Assembly (NCBI GenBank): GCA_937928015.1
Contig: CALFXA010000229.1
Coordinates: 1-13,133 of the forward strand
DNA from: an uncultured Anaerolineales bacterium
Lineage (GTDB): Bacteria; Chloroflexota; Anaerolineae; Anaerolineales; Villigracilaceae
Reading direction: 5' to 3'
Length of the DNA stretch: 13,133 nucleotides
Made by a program: the position numbers and the translations under genes. The notes beneath the pieces are model-generated. The model saw only the letters and a list, made by a program, of their open reading frames with translations, was not told the origin of the DNA and did not search any database. This document shows, piece by piece, positions 1 to 5,799 of the stretch (position 1 is its first letter; each line of letters begins with the position of its first letter).

Positions 1-56
1 TTCGCGAAGGCGGTCTGACCGTTGGCGCGGGTGTCGTTACCAAGATCATCGAGTAA
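1..56 (+). CDS. tuf: Elongation factor Tu, C-terminal end (partial)
   Basis: Only the last 17 codons and the TAA stop (54-56) are in the window. They read REGGLTVGAGVVTKIIE, which is the nearly invariant C terminus of bacterial EF-Tu, in the third beta-barrel domain. EF-Tu is the GTPase that carries aminoacyl-tRNA to the ribosomal A site. The gene enters from the left edge and lies 22 bases upstream of rpmG, the usual tuf-rpmG-trnW-secE-nusG order in many bacteria. Identification from this short tail is strong because the motif is so conserved. Confidence 0.93.
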   Translation, partial: REGGLTVGAGVVTKIIE

Positions 57-78
57 ACTGGAAAGTTGGTAAGCAAGC

Positions 79-249
79 ATGGCTTCTAAGAAGAAGGATA
101 TCCGCCCGGTCATCACACTCCAGTGCAATGACTGCAAGGAGCGGAACTACACCACCGAGAAGAATCGCCGCAACGATCCCAATCGGCTCGAGTTCAAGAA
201 GTATTGCCCGCGCTGCAAAAAGCACACGGCGCATCGCGAAACGAAATAG
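79..249 (+). CDS. rpmG: 50S ribosomal protein L33
   Basis: This is a 56-residue basic protein beginning [16 protein letters not shown]. Two CxxC pairs (Cys16/Cys19 and Cys43/Cys46) form the zinc-ribbon version of L33, so this is the zinc-binding type rather than the cysteine-free paralogue. The segment [19 protein letters not shown] is the family core. Length is normal for L33. L33 sits near the E site of the large subunit. The ATG at 79 has only a weak upstream purine stretch, and the gene is probably co-transcribed with tuf. No competing in-frame start exists upstream before the tuf stop. Confidence 0.95.
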   Translation: MASKKKDIRPVITLQCNDCKERNYTTEKNRRNDPNRLEFKKYCPRCKKHTAHRETK

Positions 250-257
250 TAATAGGT

Positions 258-296
258 TGGGTGGTTGCTGGGCCGTCAAAGTTCGGCGGCCACCCA
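258..296 (+). other. Hairpin between rpmG and tRNA-Trp
   Basis: An inverted repeat with 7-bp outer arms, TGGGTGG (258-264) and CCACCCA (290-296), plus a short inner GCCG/CGGC pairing, lies directly before the tRNA gene. No T-run follows, so it is unlikely to be an intrinsic terminator. It may be an RNA-processing or spacing structure. The pairing is visible; any role is inferred. Confidence 0.4.
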
Positions 297-303
297 ACAA
301 CCT

Positions 304-376
304 AGGCCAGTAGCTCAATTGGTAGAGCACTCGTCTCCAAAACGAGCGGTTGTGGGTTCGATTCCTGCCTGGCCTG
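304..376 (+). tRNA. trnW: tRNA-Trp (anticodon CCA)
   Basis: A complete cloverleaf can be folded by eye. The acceptor arms are AGGCCAG (304-310) and CTGGCCT (369-375) with discriminator G376. The D arm is GCTC/GAGC. The anticodon stem CTCGT/ACGAG encloses loop CTCCAAA, giving anticodon CCA. The T arm carries the TTCGATT loop. A1-U72 with G73 is the expected tryptophan identity pattern. The 3' CCA tail is not encoded, since the next bases are CCT. A single tRNA-Trp embedded between rpmG and secE is a recurrent bacterial arrangement, so it is probably cut out of the tuf-secE-nusG transcript. Confidence 0.96.
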
Positions 377-385
377 CCTGAGGCA

Positions 386-407
386 ACGCCGCTGTCTGCG
401 GCGTTTT
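386..407 (+). terminator. Terminator-like hairpin between tRNA-Trp and secE
   Basis: Perfect 7-bp arms ACGCCGC (386-392) and GCGGCGT (398-404) enclose loop TGTCT, and the second arm runs into a short T4 tract (404-407). This looks like a short intrinsic terminator or attenuator that would partly separate the tuf-rpmG-trnW transcript from secE-nusG. The T-run is short and no secE promoter is evident, so read-through is likely. It could instead define the tRNA 3' processing end. Confidence 0.5.
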
Positions 408-436
408 AGCCGTAAAAAACAAGAAGGAGTACGGCC

Positions 437-652
437 TTGGCAGAGAAAGAGAAAAAAGGAAAGGGCCCGAATGCCATCCAACTGTTCTATCGCGAGACAG
501 TTGGTGAATTAAAAAAAGTGTCCTGGCCCACTTGGCCCGAGGCCCGTCGGCTTACGGGTCTGGTTCTCTTGGTGATGGCGGTCGTGGGTGTTTTTCTGGC
601 TGCCGTGGAGGAACTTGCCGTCCTGTTGCTTAAACTGGTCATCGGCAGCTAG
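437..652 (+). CDS. secE: Preprotein translocase subunit SecE
   Basis: This 71-residue single-span membrane protein is the small essential SecE partner of SecY in the SecYEG channel. A lysine-rich N terminus (residues 1-11) leads into the amphipathic SecE helix with the family signature ETVGELKKVSWPTWPEA (about 20-36). One transmembrane helix follows (about 39-68, LTGLVLLVMAVVGVFLAAVE). The start is TTG at 437, supported by AAGGAG at 424-429 seven bases upstream, and no ATG gives a better placed start. Length is typical of the short, one-helix SecE of most bacteria. It is followed 18 bases later by nusG, its almost universal neighbour. Confidence 0.95.
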   Translation: MAEKEKKGKGPNAIQLFYRETVGELKKVSWPTWPEARRLTGLVLLVMAVVGVFLAAVEELAVLLLKLVIGS

Positions 653-670
653 TGTAAGAACGAGGTCTTG

Positions 671-1369
671 ATGGACGTGCTGGAACCGGAAGAAAAATTC
701 GAGCAGGAGCCGATGGACAATGAGACCCCCGGGGAGCCTTTGGCTCATTCGGAGGTTGCTCCGTTGCTGGACCCCGAGCCTGTTGAGCCGCGGTCCAAAT
801 CTTCGACTCCAGTCGAGCCTGCTCCCGCCGATCTGCCTGCGGATGGCGGTCCGGCCTGGTTCGTGGTGCACTGTTACTCGGGCTACGAGAACAAGGTTCG
901 TCATAACCTGGAACAACGTATCGAGACCATGGGCATGAAGGACAAGATCTTCGACGTGGTTATCCCGACCCAGGAAGAGATCGAAGTCAAGGACGGCAAG
1001 CGCCGCACCGTGGAACGTCACATCTTCCCCGGTTACGTGCTGGTCAACATGGCCCTCTCGGAAGAGTCTTGGTACGTGGTTCGTAACACCCCTGGCGTGA
1101 CTGGCTTCGTGGGCATGGGCAATGACCCGACCCCGCTGCGCCCCGAGGAAGTGGCTCAGATTGTCAAACGTATGGAGGCGGAAGCGCCCACGGTCAAAGT
1201 CACGTTCAAGGTGGGGGAGCGTGTCCGCATTGTGGATGGCCCGTTCAACGATTTCCGCGGTGTGGTCTCGGAGATCGACATGGAGCGCACCAAGGTGCGC
1301 GTGATGGTGTCCTTCTTCGGGCGCGAGACGCCGGTGGAGTTGGACTTCCTTCAGGTCGAGAAGGCTTAA
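671..1369 (+). CDS. nusG: Transcription termination/antitermination protein NusG
   Basis: The 232-residue NusG binds the RNA polymerase clamp through its NGN domain and couples to Rho or ribosomal S10 through its KOW domain. The NGN domain begins at about residue 61 (PAWFVVHCYSGYENKV) and includes the conserved FPGYVLVNM and TPGVTGFVG segments. The KOW domain occupies about 178-232, with VGERVRIVDGPFNDFRGVV and the C-terminal V-FFGRETPVELDF. Residues 1-60 are an acidic, proline-rich extension not found in minimal NusG (about 180 aa). ATG 671 is preferred over TTG 668 because the GAGG at 662-665 is then five bases away. It lies directly downstream of secE. Confidence 0.95.
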   Translation: MDVLEPEEKFEQEPMDNETPGEPLAHSEVAPLLDPEPVEPRSKSSTPVEPAPADLPADGGPAWFVVHCYSGYENKVRHNLEQRIETMGMKDKIFDVVIPTQEEIEVKDGKRRTVERHIFPGYVLVNMALSEESWYVVRNTPGVTGFVGMGNDPTPLRPEEVAQIVKRMEAEAPTVKVTFKVGERVRIVDGPFNDFRGVVSEIDMERTKVRVMVSFFGRETPVELDFLQVEKA

Positions 1370-1481
1370 TTTGGCAGTACCAGGTCCGGGGTCCCCGGCC
1401 TGATGCGTGGGAGGGCGTCCCGTAAATCGCCCGCTACAACCACACCTGTCCCTGCAGTTCAGGCACAGGCAAGGAGAAAAA

Positions 1482-1907
1482 ATGGCAAAGAAACTGAAAG
1501 CAATCGTACGTCTCCAGCTCGAAGCTGGAAAGGCCAACCCGGCGCCCCCGGTCGGCCCTGCGCTGGCCAGCCATGGCATCAACATCATGGCTTTCTGCAA
1601 GGAGTACAACGCCCGCACGTCCAACCGCCCGGGCGAGACGCTCCCCGCCGAGATCACCATCTATACCGATGGCTCGTTCACCTTCGTGCTGCGCACGCCG
1701 CCCGCGGCTGTGTTGCTGCGCAAGGCTGCCAAGGTCGAGAAGGGCTCTGGCGTGCCGAACAAGGACAAGGTCGGCAAGGTGACTCGCGCGCAGGTGAAGG
1801 AAATCGCCGAGCTGAAGATGAAGGACCTGAACGCGATCGACATCGAAGGCGCGATGAAGCAGGTCGAAGGCACCGCCCGCTCGATGGGCATCACGGTAGT
1901 TGAATAA
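1482..1907 (+). CDS. rplK: 50S ribosomal protein L11
   Basis: This 141-residue protein is of standard length. The N-terminal domain shows the family signature ([21 protein letters not shown], about residues 12-32), the proline-rich part that faces the GTPase-associated centre and the thiostrepton site. The C-terminal rRNA-binding domain includes [16 protein letters not shown] and the terminal GTARSMGI. L11 binds the 23S rRNA 1060 region and is needed for factor-dependent GTPase activity and stringent-response sensing by RelA. The start ATG is preceded by AAGGAG at 1471-1476. It forms the rplK-rplA pair with the next gene. Confidence 0.97.
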   Translation: MAKKLKAIVRLQLEAGKANPAPPVGPALASHGINIMAFCKEYNARTSNRPGETLPAEITIYTDGSFTFVLRTPPAAVLLRKAAKVEKGSGVPNKDKVGKVTRAQVKEIAELKMKDLNAIDIEGAMKQVEGTARSMGITVVE

Positions 1908-1916
1908 TTTGGTGGG

Positions 1917-1938
1917 AGGGTTGTGACCCGGTCACGCC
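1917..1938 (+). other. Small hairpin in the rplK-rplA spacer
   Basis: GTGACC (1923-1928) and GGTCAC (1930-1935) form a palindrome, and flanking GGG/CCC can extend the stem. It ends about 22 bases before the rplA start. Ribosomal protein L1 is known to repress its own operon by binding an mRNA structure that mimics its rRNA site. Whether this hairpin is such a site cannot be told from sequence alone. Confidence 0.3.
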
Positions 1939-1960
1939 CGTTTGCACCACGGAGGAACTC

Positions 1961-2680
1961 ATGGCAAAACACGGTAAAAAATATCTGGCCGCTCTGGCCA
2001 AAGTGGAAGCGGACAAGCTGTATTCTTCGCATGAGGCGATGACCTTGGTGAAGGAGACCGCTACCGCCAAGTTCGACTCGACGGTGGAAGTTCACCTTCG
2101 CACCGCTCTGGATCCCCGCCAGGCCGATCAACAGGTGCGCGACGTGGTCGTGCTCCCCAACGGCCTCGGCAAGACGGTCCGCGTGCTGGTCTTCGCCCAG
2201 GGCGAAGGCGCCGCCAATGCCCGTGCCGCTGGCGCTGACATGGTGGCCGATGACGACGAGACGTTGAAGAAGATCGAGGGCGGCGCGCTCGACTTCGACG
2301 TGGCGATTGCCACGCCGGACGCGATGGGCAAGGTCGGCCGCCTCGGTCGTGTGCTCGGCCCCCGTGGCTTGATGCCGAACCCGAAGGCTGGTACGGTGGT
2401 CCCCGCCCAGGATCTGGAGCGCGCCATCAGGGAAGCCAAGGCTGGCCGCGTGGAATTCCGCCTCGATAAGACCGGCAACATCCACGTTTCGGTGGGGAAG
2501 GCCTCCTTCACCGCCGAGAAACTGCACGAGAACTTCGCCGCTCTGATGGACGCGATCCGCAAGGCTCGCCCGTCTGGTGCGAAGGGTGCCTACATCAAGC
2601 ACATCACGGTTGCCGCCACTATGGGCCCGGCCATCAAGGTCGACCCGAGTGAGGCTGCTTCTCTTGAGGTAAGCGGGTAG
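1961..2680 (+). CDS. rplA: 50S ribosomal protein L1
   Basis: This 239-residue protein has the normal length for bacterial L1. The N-terminal half of domain I includes the [22 protein letters not shown] region (about residues 38-60). Domain II carries [20 protein letters not shown] (about 122-142), the diagnostic L1 signature. The C-terminal part returns to domain I with [14 protein letters not shown] and [17 protein letters not shown]1 forms the mobile stalk that helps release E-site tRNA and acts as a translational repressor in many bacteria. GGAGG at 1951-1955 sits five bases before the ATG. Confidence 0.97.
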   Translation: MAKHGKKYLAALAKVEADKLYSSHEAMTLVKETATAKFDSTVEVHLRTALDPRQADQQVRDVVVLPNGLGKTVRVLVFAQGEGAANARAAGADMVADDDETLKKIEGGALDFDVAIATPDAMGKVGRLGRVLGPRGLMPNPKAGTVVPAQDLERAIREAKAGRVEFRLDKTGNIHVSVGKASFTAEKLHENFAALMDAIRKARPSGAKGAYIKHITVAATMGPAIKVDPSEAASLEVSG

Positions 2681-2689
2681 TTCTACCCG

Positions 2690-2885
2690 ATAAAACCTAG
2701 CAAGCCACTTCGCCAGTGACGGCGGGTGTCCCTCGAAAGAGTGACTTAATATCCTGCTCAGGTGGAGACGAATTGCAATTGACGGCTTTTGGGCCGTTTC
2801 CCTGCCAAGGGTGTTCCCTGTGAACAGCAAGGAGTCTTTGCCTGTAAGTGGCAAAGACTCTTTTGTTGAAAGGAGGTGAATCCCT
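2690..2885 (+). promoter_or_regulatory. L10 (rplJL) mRNA leader
   Basis: The roughly 200-base gene-free interval before rplJ has the layout of the ribosomal protein L10 leader, in which L10(L12)4 binds its own mRNA. A conserved-looking core, TTAATATCCTGCTCAGGTGG at about 2747-2764, resembles the CCUGC-AGGU element of that family. A small hairpin, ACGGC/GCCGT (2782-2797), follows. The region ends in the strong terminator hairpin listed separately, just upstream of an unusually good Shine-Dalgarno site (AGGAGG at 2871-2876). The assignment rests on position and motif resemblance; a covariance-model search would settle it. Confidence 0.75.
2832..2867 (+). terminator. Attenuator/intrinsic terminator in the rplJ leader
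   Basis: Perfect 11-bp arms GAGTCTTTGCC (2832-2842) and GGCAAAGACTC (2850-2860) enclose loop TGTAAGT and are followed by TTTTGTT. This is a textbook rho-independent terminator placed inside the transcription unit, only 18 bases before the rplJ start codon. The natural reading is transcription attenuation of rplJL in response to free L10, as known for L10 leaders in Gram-positive bacteria. No alternative antiterminator pairing was proven by eye. Confidence 0.85.
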
Positions 2886-3416
2886 TTGGCAATTTCTAAG
2901 CAGCGCAAGCAAGAAGTCCTGGACCAGTATCAGGATTGGCTGAAGCGCAGTCAGGCTGTGATCCTTGTGGAGTACAGCGGCGCCAACATGAAGATGTTGG
3001 ACGCCATGCGCGCCAAGGTGCGTGAATCAGGCGGCGAGTTCCATATCGTCAAGAACACCCTTGTCCGTCGCGCCTTCACGGACCAAGGCATGAACTTGCC
3101 GGCTGATGCTCTCGTGAAGAGCACGGCCGTGTCGTTCGCGTTTTCGGACCCGGCAGCTACCGCCAAGGCTTTGAATGAAGGATTGAAAGGCAATGAGTTC
3201 TTCAAAGTCAAGGCAGGCTTCATGGCCGGGCAGGCTCTCAGTGCCGCTCAGGTCAAGGCCCTGGCTGACATGCCGCCGCTGCCTGTCGTCCGCGCTCAAC
3301 TGTTGGGCGTACTCCAGGCTCCTGCTGGCAAGTTGGTCCGCACGATTGCCGAACCCGCACGTGGTTTGGCGGCTGTGGTCAAGGCTTTCTCCGAGAAGGC
3401 TCCCGCCGCGGCGTAA
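2886..3416 (+). CDS. rplJ: 50S ribosomal protein L10
   Basis: This 176-residue protein is the base of the ribosomal stalk. It anchors L7/L12 dimers through its C-terminal helix and binds 23S rRNA beside L11. The N-terminal rRNA-binding domain shows the family pattern QAVILVEYSGANMKMLDAMR (about 23-42) and FHIVKNTLVRRAF (about 52-64). The alanine-rich C-terminal helix (about 145-176) is the L12-binding arm. The start is TTG at 2886, nine bases after AGGAGG (2871-2876). Translation of the preceding frame gives no better start. Expression is probably controlled by the leader upstream. Confidence 0.96.
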   Translation: MAISKQRKQEVLDQYQDWLKRSQAVILVEYSGANMKMLDAMRAKVRESGGEFHIVKNTLVRRAFTDQGMNLPADALVKSTAVSFAFSDPAATAKALNEGLKGNEFFKVKAGFMAGQALSAAQVKALADMPPLPVVRAQLLGVLQAPAGKLVRTIAEPARGLAAVVKAFSEKAPAAA

Positions 3417-3446
3417 GTTCGACCCTGATTTCAAATTCAAAATTAG

Positions 3447-3466
3447 TTACCTGGCAAGGTAAGGAG
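3447..3466 (+). other. Hairpin abutting the rplL Shine-Dalgarno site
   Basis: TTACC (3447-3451) and GGTAA (3458-3462) form a 5-bp stem with loop TGGCAA, and its 3' side runs straight into GGAG (3463-3466). The stem could influence ribosome loading at rplL, whose product is needed in several copies per L10. The structure is visible but weak. Confidence 0.3.
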
Positions 3467-3474
3467 TAATTACA

Positions 3475-3855
3475 ATGTCTGAGAAGCTCGAAAAATTCGT
3501 GGAGGAACTCTCCACCCTGTCCGTCCTCGAGGCGGCTGAACTCGTCAAGATGCTCGAAGAGAAGTGGGGCGTTTCCGCCGCCGCTCCCGTCGCCGTGGCC
3601 GCTGTTGGCGGCGCCGCCGCTGCTGCCGAGCCCGTCGAAGAGAAGACCGAGTTCGACGTGGTCATCAAGGATGCCGGCCCCAAGAAGATCGAGGTCATCA
3701 AGGTCATCCGCCAACTCACCAGCCTGGGCTTGGGCGAAGCCAAGACCCTGGCCGAGACCGCCGGTGGCAAGATCCTCTCCGCTGTGGGCAAGGATGCCGC
3801 CACGGATGCCAAGAAGAAGCTCGAAGAAGCTGGCGCGGTCATCGAGGTCGCGTAA
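3475..3855 (+). CDS. rplL: 50S ribosomal protein L7/L12
   Basis: This 126-residue acidic stalk protein recruits translation GTPases. The N-terminal dimerisation helices (about 1-30, [20 protein letters not shown]) are followed by an alanine/glycine/valine-rich hinge (about 38-57). The globular C-terminal domain begins [20 protein letters not shown] and contains [14 protein letters not shown], the conserved factor-contact helix region. Start ATG 3475 has AAGGAG at 3461-3466, eight bases away. The gene ends the ribosomal cluster: a strong terminator follows, and the next gene is convergent. Confidence 0.97.
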   Translation: MSEKLEKFVEELSTLSVLEAAELVKMLEEKWGVSAAAPVAVAAVGGAAAAAEPVEEKTEFDVVIKDAGPKKIEVIKVIRQLTSLGLGEAKTLAETAGGKILSAVGKDAATDAKKKLEEAGAVIEVA

Positions 3856-3872
3856 GTTTTTCTACTCGAATC

Positions 3873-3906
3873 AAAAGACGGTCCTCTTTTGGAGGACCGT
3901 CTTTTT
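3873..3906 (+). terminator. Intrinsic terminator after rplL (possibly bidirectional)
   Basis: A perfect 14-bp inverted repeat (3873-3886 and 3892-3905, core GACGGTCCTC/GAGGACCGTC) with a 5-base loop is followed by a T-run on the plus strand. The A-run on the left side supplies a T-run for the opposite strand. It lies between the convergent rplL and lexA and can end both transcripts. Confidence 0.93.
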
Positions 3907-3926
3907 GTTTTATGCTGTTCGAGGGC

Positions 3927-4607
3927 TCAGGAGGGCAGACCGTTCATCCTGCGGATGACCATGACCACCTTGCCGTTAATCTCCACGGGCTTGCTCTTGG
4001 GGACGTAGATGGGTTTCATGGTGGGATTGGCAGGCTGGAGGCGGTAGCCGTCTTTTTCCTTGAAGAAATACTTGAGGGTGTACTCGTCATCCACGCGGAC
4101 GGCGACCATCTCACCGTTGCGGGCTTCGACTGCCTTTTTCATCACGACGATATCGCCATCGTTGATCATGGCATCGATCATCGAATCGCCTTTGACTTCG
4201 AGGGCGTACAAGTCGCCGCCTTTTTCGCGGGTGGAGAGCAGGCTGCGGGCAATCTCCACGGCCTTGTATTCCTTGTCGTTCATATAATCCACGCCGGGCT
4301 CGGGGACCAGCATCAGTGGGCCAGCGGCAATCGGACCCAGAACCGGCACGCGGACAGTGTCGGCCAGGGCGCTGGTATTTGCCAGGCGTACGCCGCGCGA
4401 AATCTTGCGGTCGCGTTCGATCAAACCCTGCTTTTCCAACTGGTCGAGATAGTAATTGACCACCGAGGTGGACGAGATGCCTGTCTTTTCGCCGATCTCG
4501 CGGATGGAGGGTGGATATTTATTTTCTTTCTGATATTCCTGAAGGAAGTCCAGGATTCTCTGGTGGCGTTCGCCGAGGCCTTTGCTTTTTCGAACCATCA
4601 TCATCAT
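3927..4607 (-). CDS. lexA: LexA repressor
   Basis: This 226-residue SOS regulator binds operators as a dimer and cleaves itself when RecA filaments form. The N-terminal winged helix (about 11-72) shows GERHQRILDFLQEY and KTGISSTSVVNYYLDQLEKQ. The autocleavage site is Ala95-Gly96 within GPIAAG. The catalytic dyad is Ser142 (VKGDSMI) and Lys179 (EYTLKYF), with the 37-residue spacing seen in E. coli LexA. The first of four tandem ATG codons (4607) is chosen because AGGAG lies six bases upstream; MMMM at the N terminus is a curiosity, and the later ATGs would be too far from the Shine-Dalgarno site. It has its own promoter and operator. Confidence 0.95.
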   Translation of the reverse strand: MMMMVRKSKGLGERHQRILDFLQEYQKENKYPPSIREIGEKTGISSTSVVNYYLDQLEKQGLIERDRKISRGVRLANTSALADTVRVPVLGPIAAGPLMLVPEPGVDYMNDKEYKAVEIARSLLSTREKGGDLYALEVKGDSMIDAMINDGDIVVMKKAVEARNGEMVAVRVDDEYTLKYFFKEKDGYRLQPANPTMKPIYVPKSKPVEINGKVVMVIRRMNGLPS

Positions 4608-4618
4608 TCGGGTCTCCT

Positions 4619-4632
4619 GCCAGATTTCTGGC
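4619..4632. repeat. Palindrome next to the lexA Shine-Dalgarno site
   Basis: GCCAGA-TT-TCTGGC is a 14-base interrupted palindrome directly upstream of the lexA ribosome-binding site (AGGAG on the minus strand). It could be a protein-binding site or a short mRNA stem controlling access to the start. No family is recognised. Confidence 0.45.
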
Positions 4633-4637
4633 TTAAA

Positions 4638-4660
4638 AGCATAAATCGCTCATTTGTGCT
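4638..4660. promoter_or_regulatory. Inverted repeat at the lexA transcription start region
   Basis: AGCATAAAT (4638-4646) and ATTTGTGCT (4652-4660) are 9-base arms with one mismatch and a 5-base spacer. The repeat begins just downstream of the lexA -10 box and so overlaps the expected transcription start. The position is typical of a repressor operator, but the sequence does not match the GAAC-N4-GTTC box found a few bases upstream. A second regulator or a second LexA mode is possible. Confidence 0.5.
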
Positions 4661-4664
4661 AGAA

Positions 4665-4693
4665 ATCATACCCGAACGCCTGTTCTGTGTCAA
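4665..4693 (-). promoter_or_regulatory. lexA promoter (sigma-70 type)
   Basis: On the minus strand the -35 box is TTGACA (4688-4693) and the -10 box is TATGAT (4665-4670), with a 17-base spacer. The -35 is a perfect match, the -10 differs at one base, and the spacing is optimal. Transcription should start near 4658, giving a leader of about 50 bases before the lexA ATG. The promoter lies in the corA-lexA gap, so lexA need not depend on corA transcription. Confidence 0.88.
4674..4685. promoter_or_regulatory. LexA binding site (SOS box)
   Basis: GAAC-GCCT-GTTC is a perfect match to the GAAC-N4-GTTC core of the LexA operator known from Gram-positive bacteria. It lies wholly inside the -35/-10 spacer of the lexA promoter, where LexA bound to DNA would exclude RNA polymerase. 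This supports negative autoregulation of lexA. Confidence 0.88.
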
Positions 4694-4721
4694 GGCTGGC
4701 GCGAAGCCAATTTAAGCGAAC

Positions 4722-5699
4722 TCAGACCCAGGTGCGGCGGCGCATCCAGGTGAACATGACGATGGGCAGCAGCCCCGTGATCACAAGCATCAAGATGAAG
4801 GCTTCGCGGCTGGTCCAGCCGAGTAGGTGCGCCACGGGTTCGAAGAAATTCATGCCAAAGAAACCTGTGATAAAGGTGATCGGCATGAATAGGGTGGTGA
4901 TGATGGTGAGGGTCTTCATCACTTCATTCATGCGGTTGTTGACCACCGAGAGGTAGGTGTCGAGCACGCTGCCTACCAGGTCACGCAGGCTTTCATTCAG
5001 GTCATGGACGCGGACCAGGTGGTCGTAGATGTCGCGGAAGAAGATGCGGTCGTGCGGGTCGATTACGTGGAAGTCGTCGCGGGCCAGTTTGTTGAGCACT
5101 TCGCGCTGGGGTAGGGTGACGCGCCGCATGGTCAGGAGCAGACGTTTGAGGGTGAAGAGTTCCTGCAGGGTGCTGGGCGTGGGACGGTCGAAGACTTGGT
5201 CCTCGATTCCATCCAACGCTTCATCCACGCGTTCGACGATTGGCATGTAGTGCGTGACCAGGTTGTCGGCCAGGCGATAAAGCAGATGGTCGGCGCCCTC
5301 GTGGGCGTGGCGCGGATCGCGCAGATACAGCGCCCAGACCTCGTCCACGAAATCCATCGGCTGGTCGTGATGGGTGACGATGTAGTTGCGCCCGACGAAG
5401 ATGTCGAGTTCGTCCATATTGGATTCCCAATCGGCACTGACCATCATGTAGTTCAACACGATGTACAGGTACTCGTCCCAGTCGTCCACCTTGGGTGAGT
5501 GAATCTCCTGCAGGGCATCGTCGATGGCGAGGGGATGGAAACCAAAAGATTCGAGGACGGGCAGGCTGGCCTCGGGCGTCTCGCCCGAGAAATCCACCCA
5601 CAAAAGGCCGCGGCGATCCTTGGCCAGGCGCGGAAATTCCTCGGGCGGGATGTCGGTACGGGGCGGTTTGTTGGGGGAGAAGTGTGCGGATCGGATCAT
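4722..5699 (-). CDS. corA: CorA family magnesium/metal-ion transporter
   Basis: This 325-residue protein of the CorA family forms a homopentameric channel for Mg2+ and sometimes Co2+ or Ni2+. The large N-terminal cytoplasmic domain (about 1-255) contains a long helical stretch with many acidic residues. Two transmembrane helices lie at the C terminus (about 262-281 and 300-318). The signature GMN motif at the pore mouth is at 282-284 (GFFGMNF), and the C terminus is basic (RRRTWV), as usual. Length is normal. Start ATG 5699 has GGAG (plus-strand 5705-5708) five bases upstream. Substrate among divalent ions cannot be told from sequence; ZntB-like family members usually vary the GMN surroundings, which are canonical here. 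Confidence 0.93.
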   Translation of the reverse strand: MIRSAHFSPNKPPRTDIPPEEFPRLAKDRRGLLWVDFSGETPEASLPVLESFGFHPLAIDDALQEIHSPKVDDWDEYLYIVLNYMMVSADWESNMDELDIFVGRNYIVTHHDQPMDFVDEVWALYLRDPRHAHEGADHLLYRLADNLVTHYMPIVERVDEALDGIEDQVFDRPTPSTLQELFTLKRLLLTMRRVTLPQREVLNKLARDDFHVIDPHDRIFFRDIYDHLVRVHDLNESLRDLVGSVLDTYLSVVNNRMNEVMKTLTIITTLFMPITFITGFFGMNFFEPVAHLLGWTSREAFILMLVITGLLPIVMFTWMRRRTWV

Positions 5700-5750
5700 C
5701 AGAGCTCCAAAAAGGCTTGAAAATTGCGTATAAGCACGAATTTCTTGAGA

Positions 5751-5778
5751 ATTTTAAAGAGGATATTGAAATTGTCAA
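5751..5778 (-). promoter_or_regulatory. Probable corA promoter
   Basis: On the minus strand the -35 box is TTGACA (5773-5778) and the -10 candidate is TAAAAT (5751-5756), with a 16-base spacer. The -35 box forms the inner end of the left arm of the inverted repeat at 5766-5799. The expected leader is about 45 bases before the corA ATG. Confidence 0.7.
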
Positions 5779-5799
5779 ATTTTAACTTGACAATTTCAA
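5766..5799. repeat. 13-bp perfect inverted repeat containing both divergent -35 boxes
   Basis: The left arm (5766-5778) and right arm (5787-5799, TTGACAATTTCAA) are exact reverse complements with an 8-base spacer, ATTTTAAC. Each arm carries a TTGACA reading outward. It lies in an AT-rich island between corA and the SHOCT-module operon. It may serve as an operator for a dimeric regulator, or the symmetry may simply follow from the paired promoters. Confidence 0.85.

Noticed and set aside
1387..1400. CCGGGG-T-CCCCGG palindrome upstream of rplK as a terminator
   Set aside because: There is no T-run, it cannot form a proper loop without opening the stem, and the ribosomal genes continue downstream.
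509..1660. Long minus-strand open frame (383 codons) opposite secE, nusG and rplK
   Set aside because: It is antisense to three well-supported genes, has histidine/arginine-rich composition typical of GC-rich shadow frames, and shows no family resemblance.
1661..2908. Long minus-strand open frame (415 codons) opposite rplK, rplA and the L10 leader
   Set aside because: It runs through conserved ribosomal genes and the structured leader, with no ribosome-binding site or recognisable domain.
3564..4715. Plus-strand open frame (383 codons) spanning rplL, its terminator and lexA
   Set aside because: It crosses a strong terminator and lies antisense to lexA, and its start is inside rplL in another frame.
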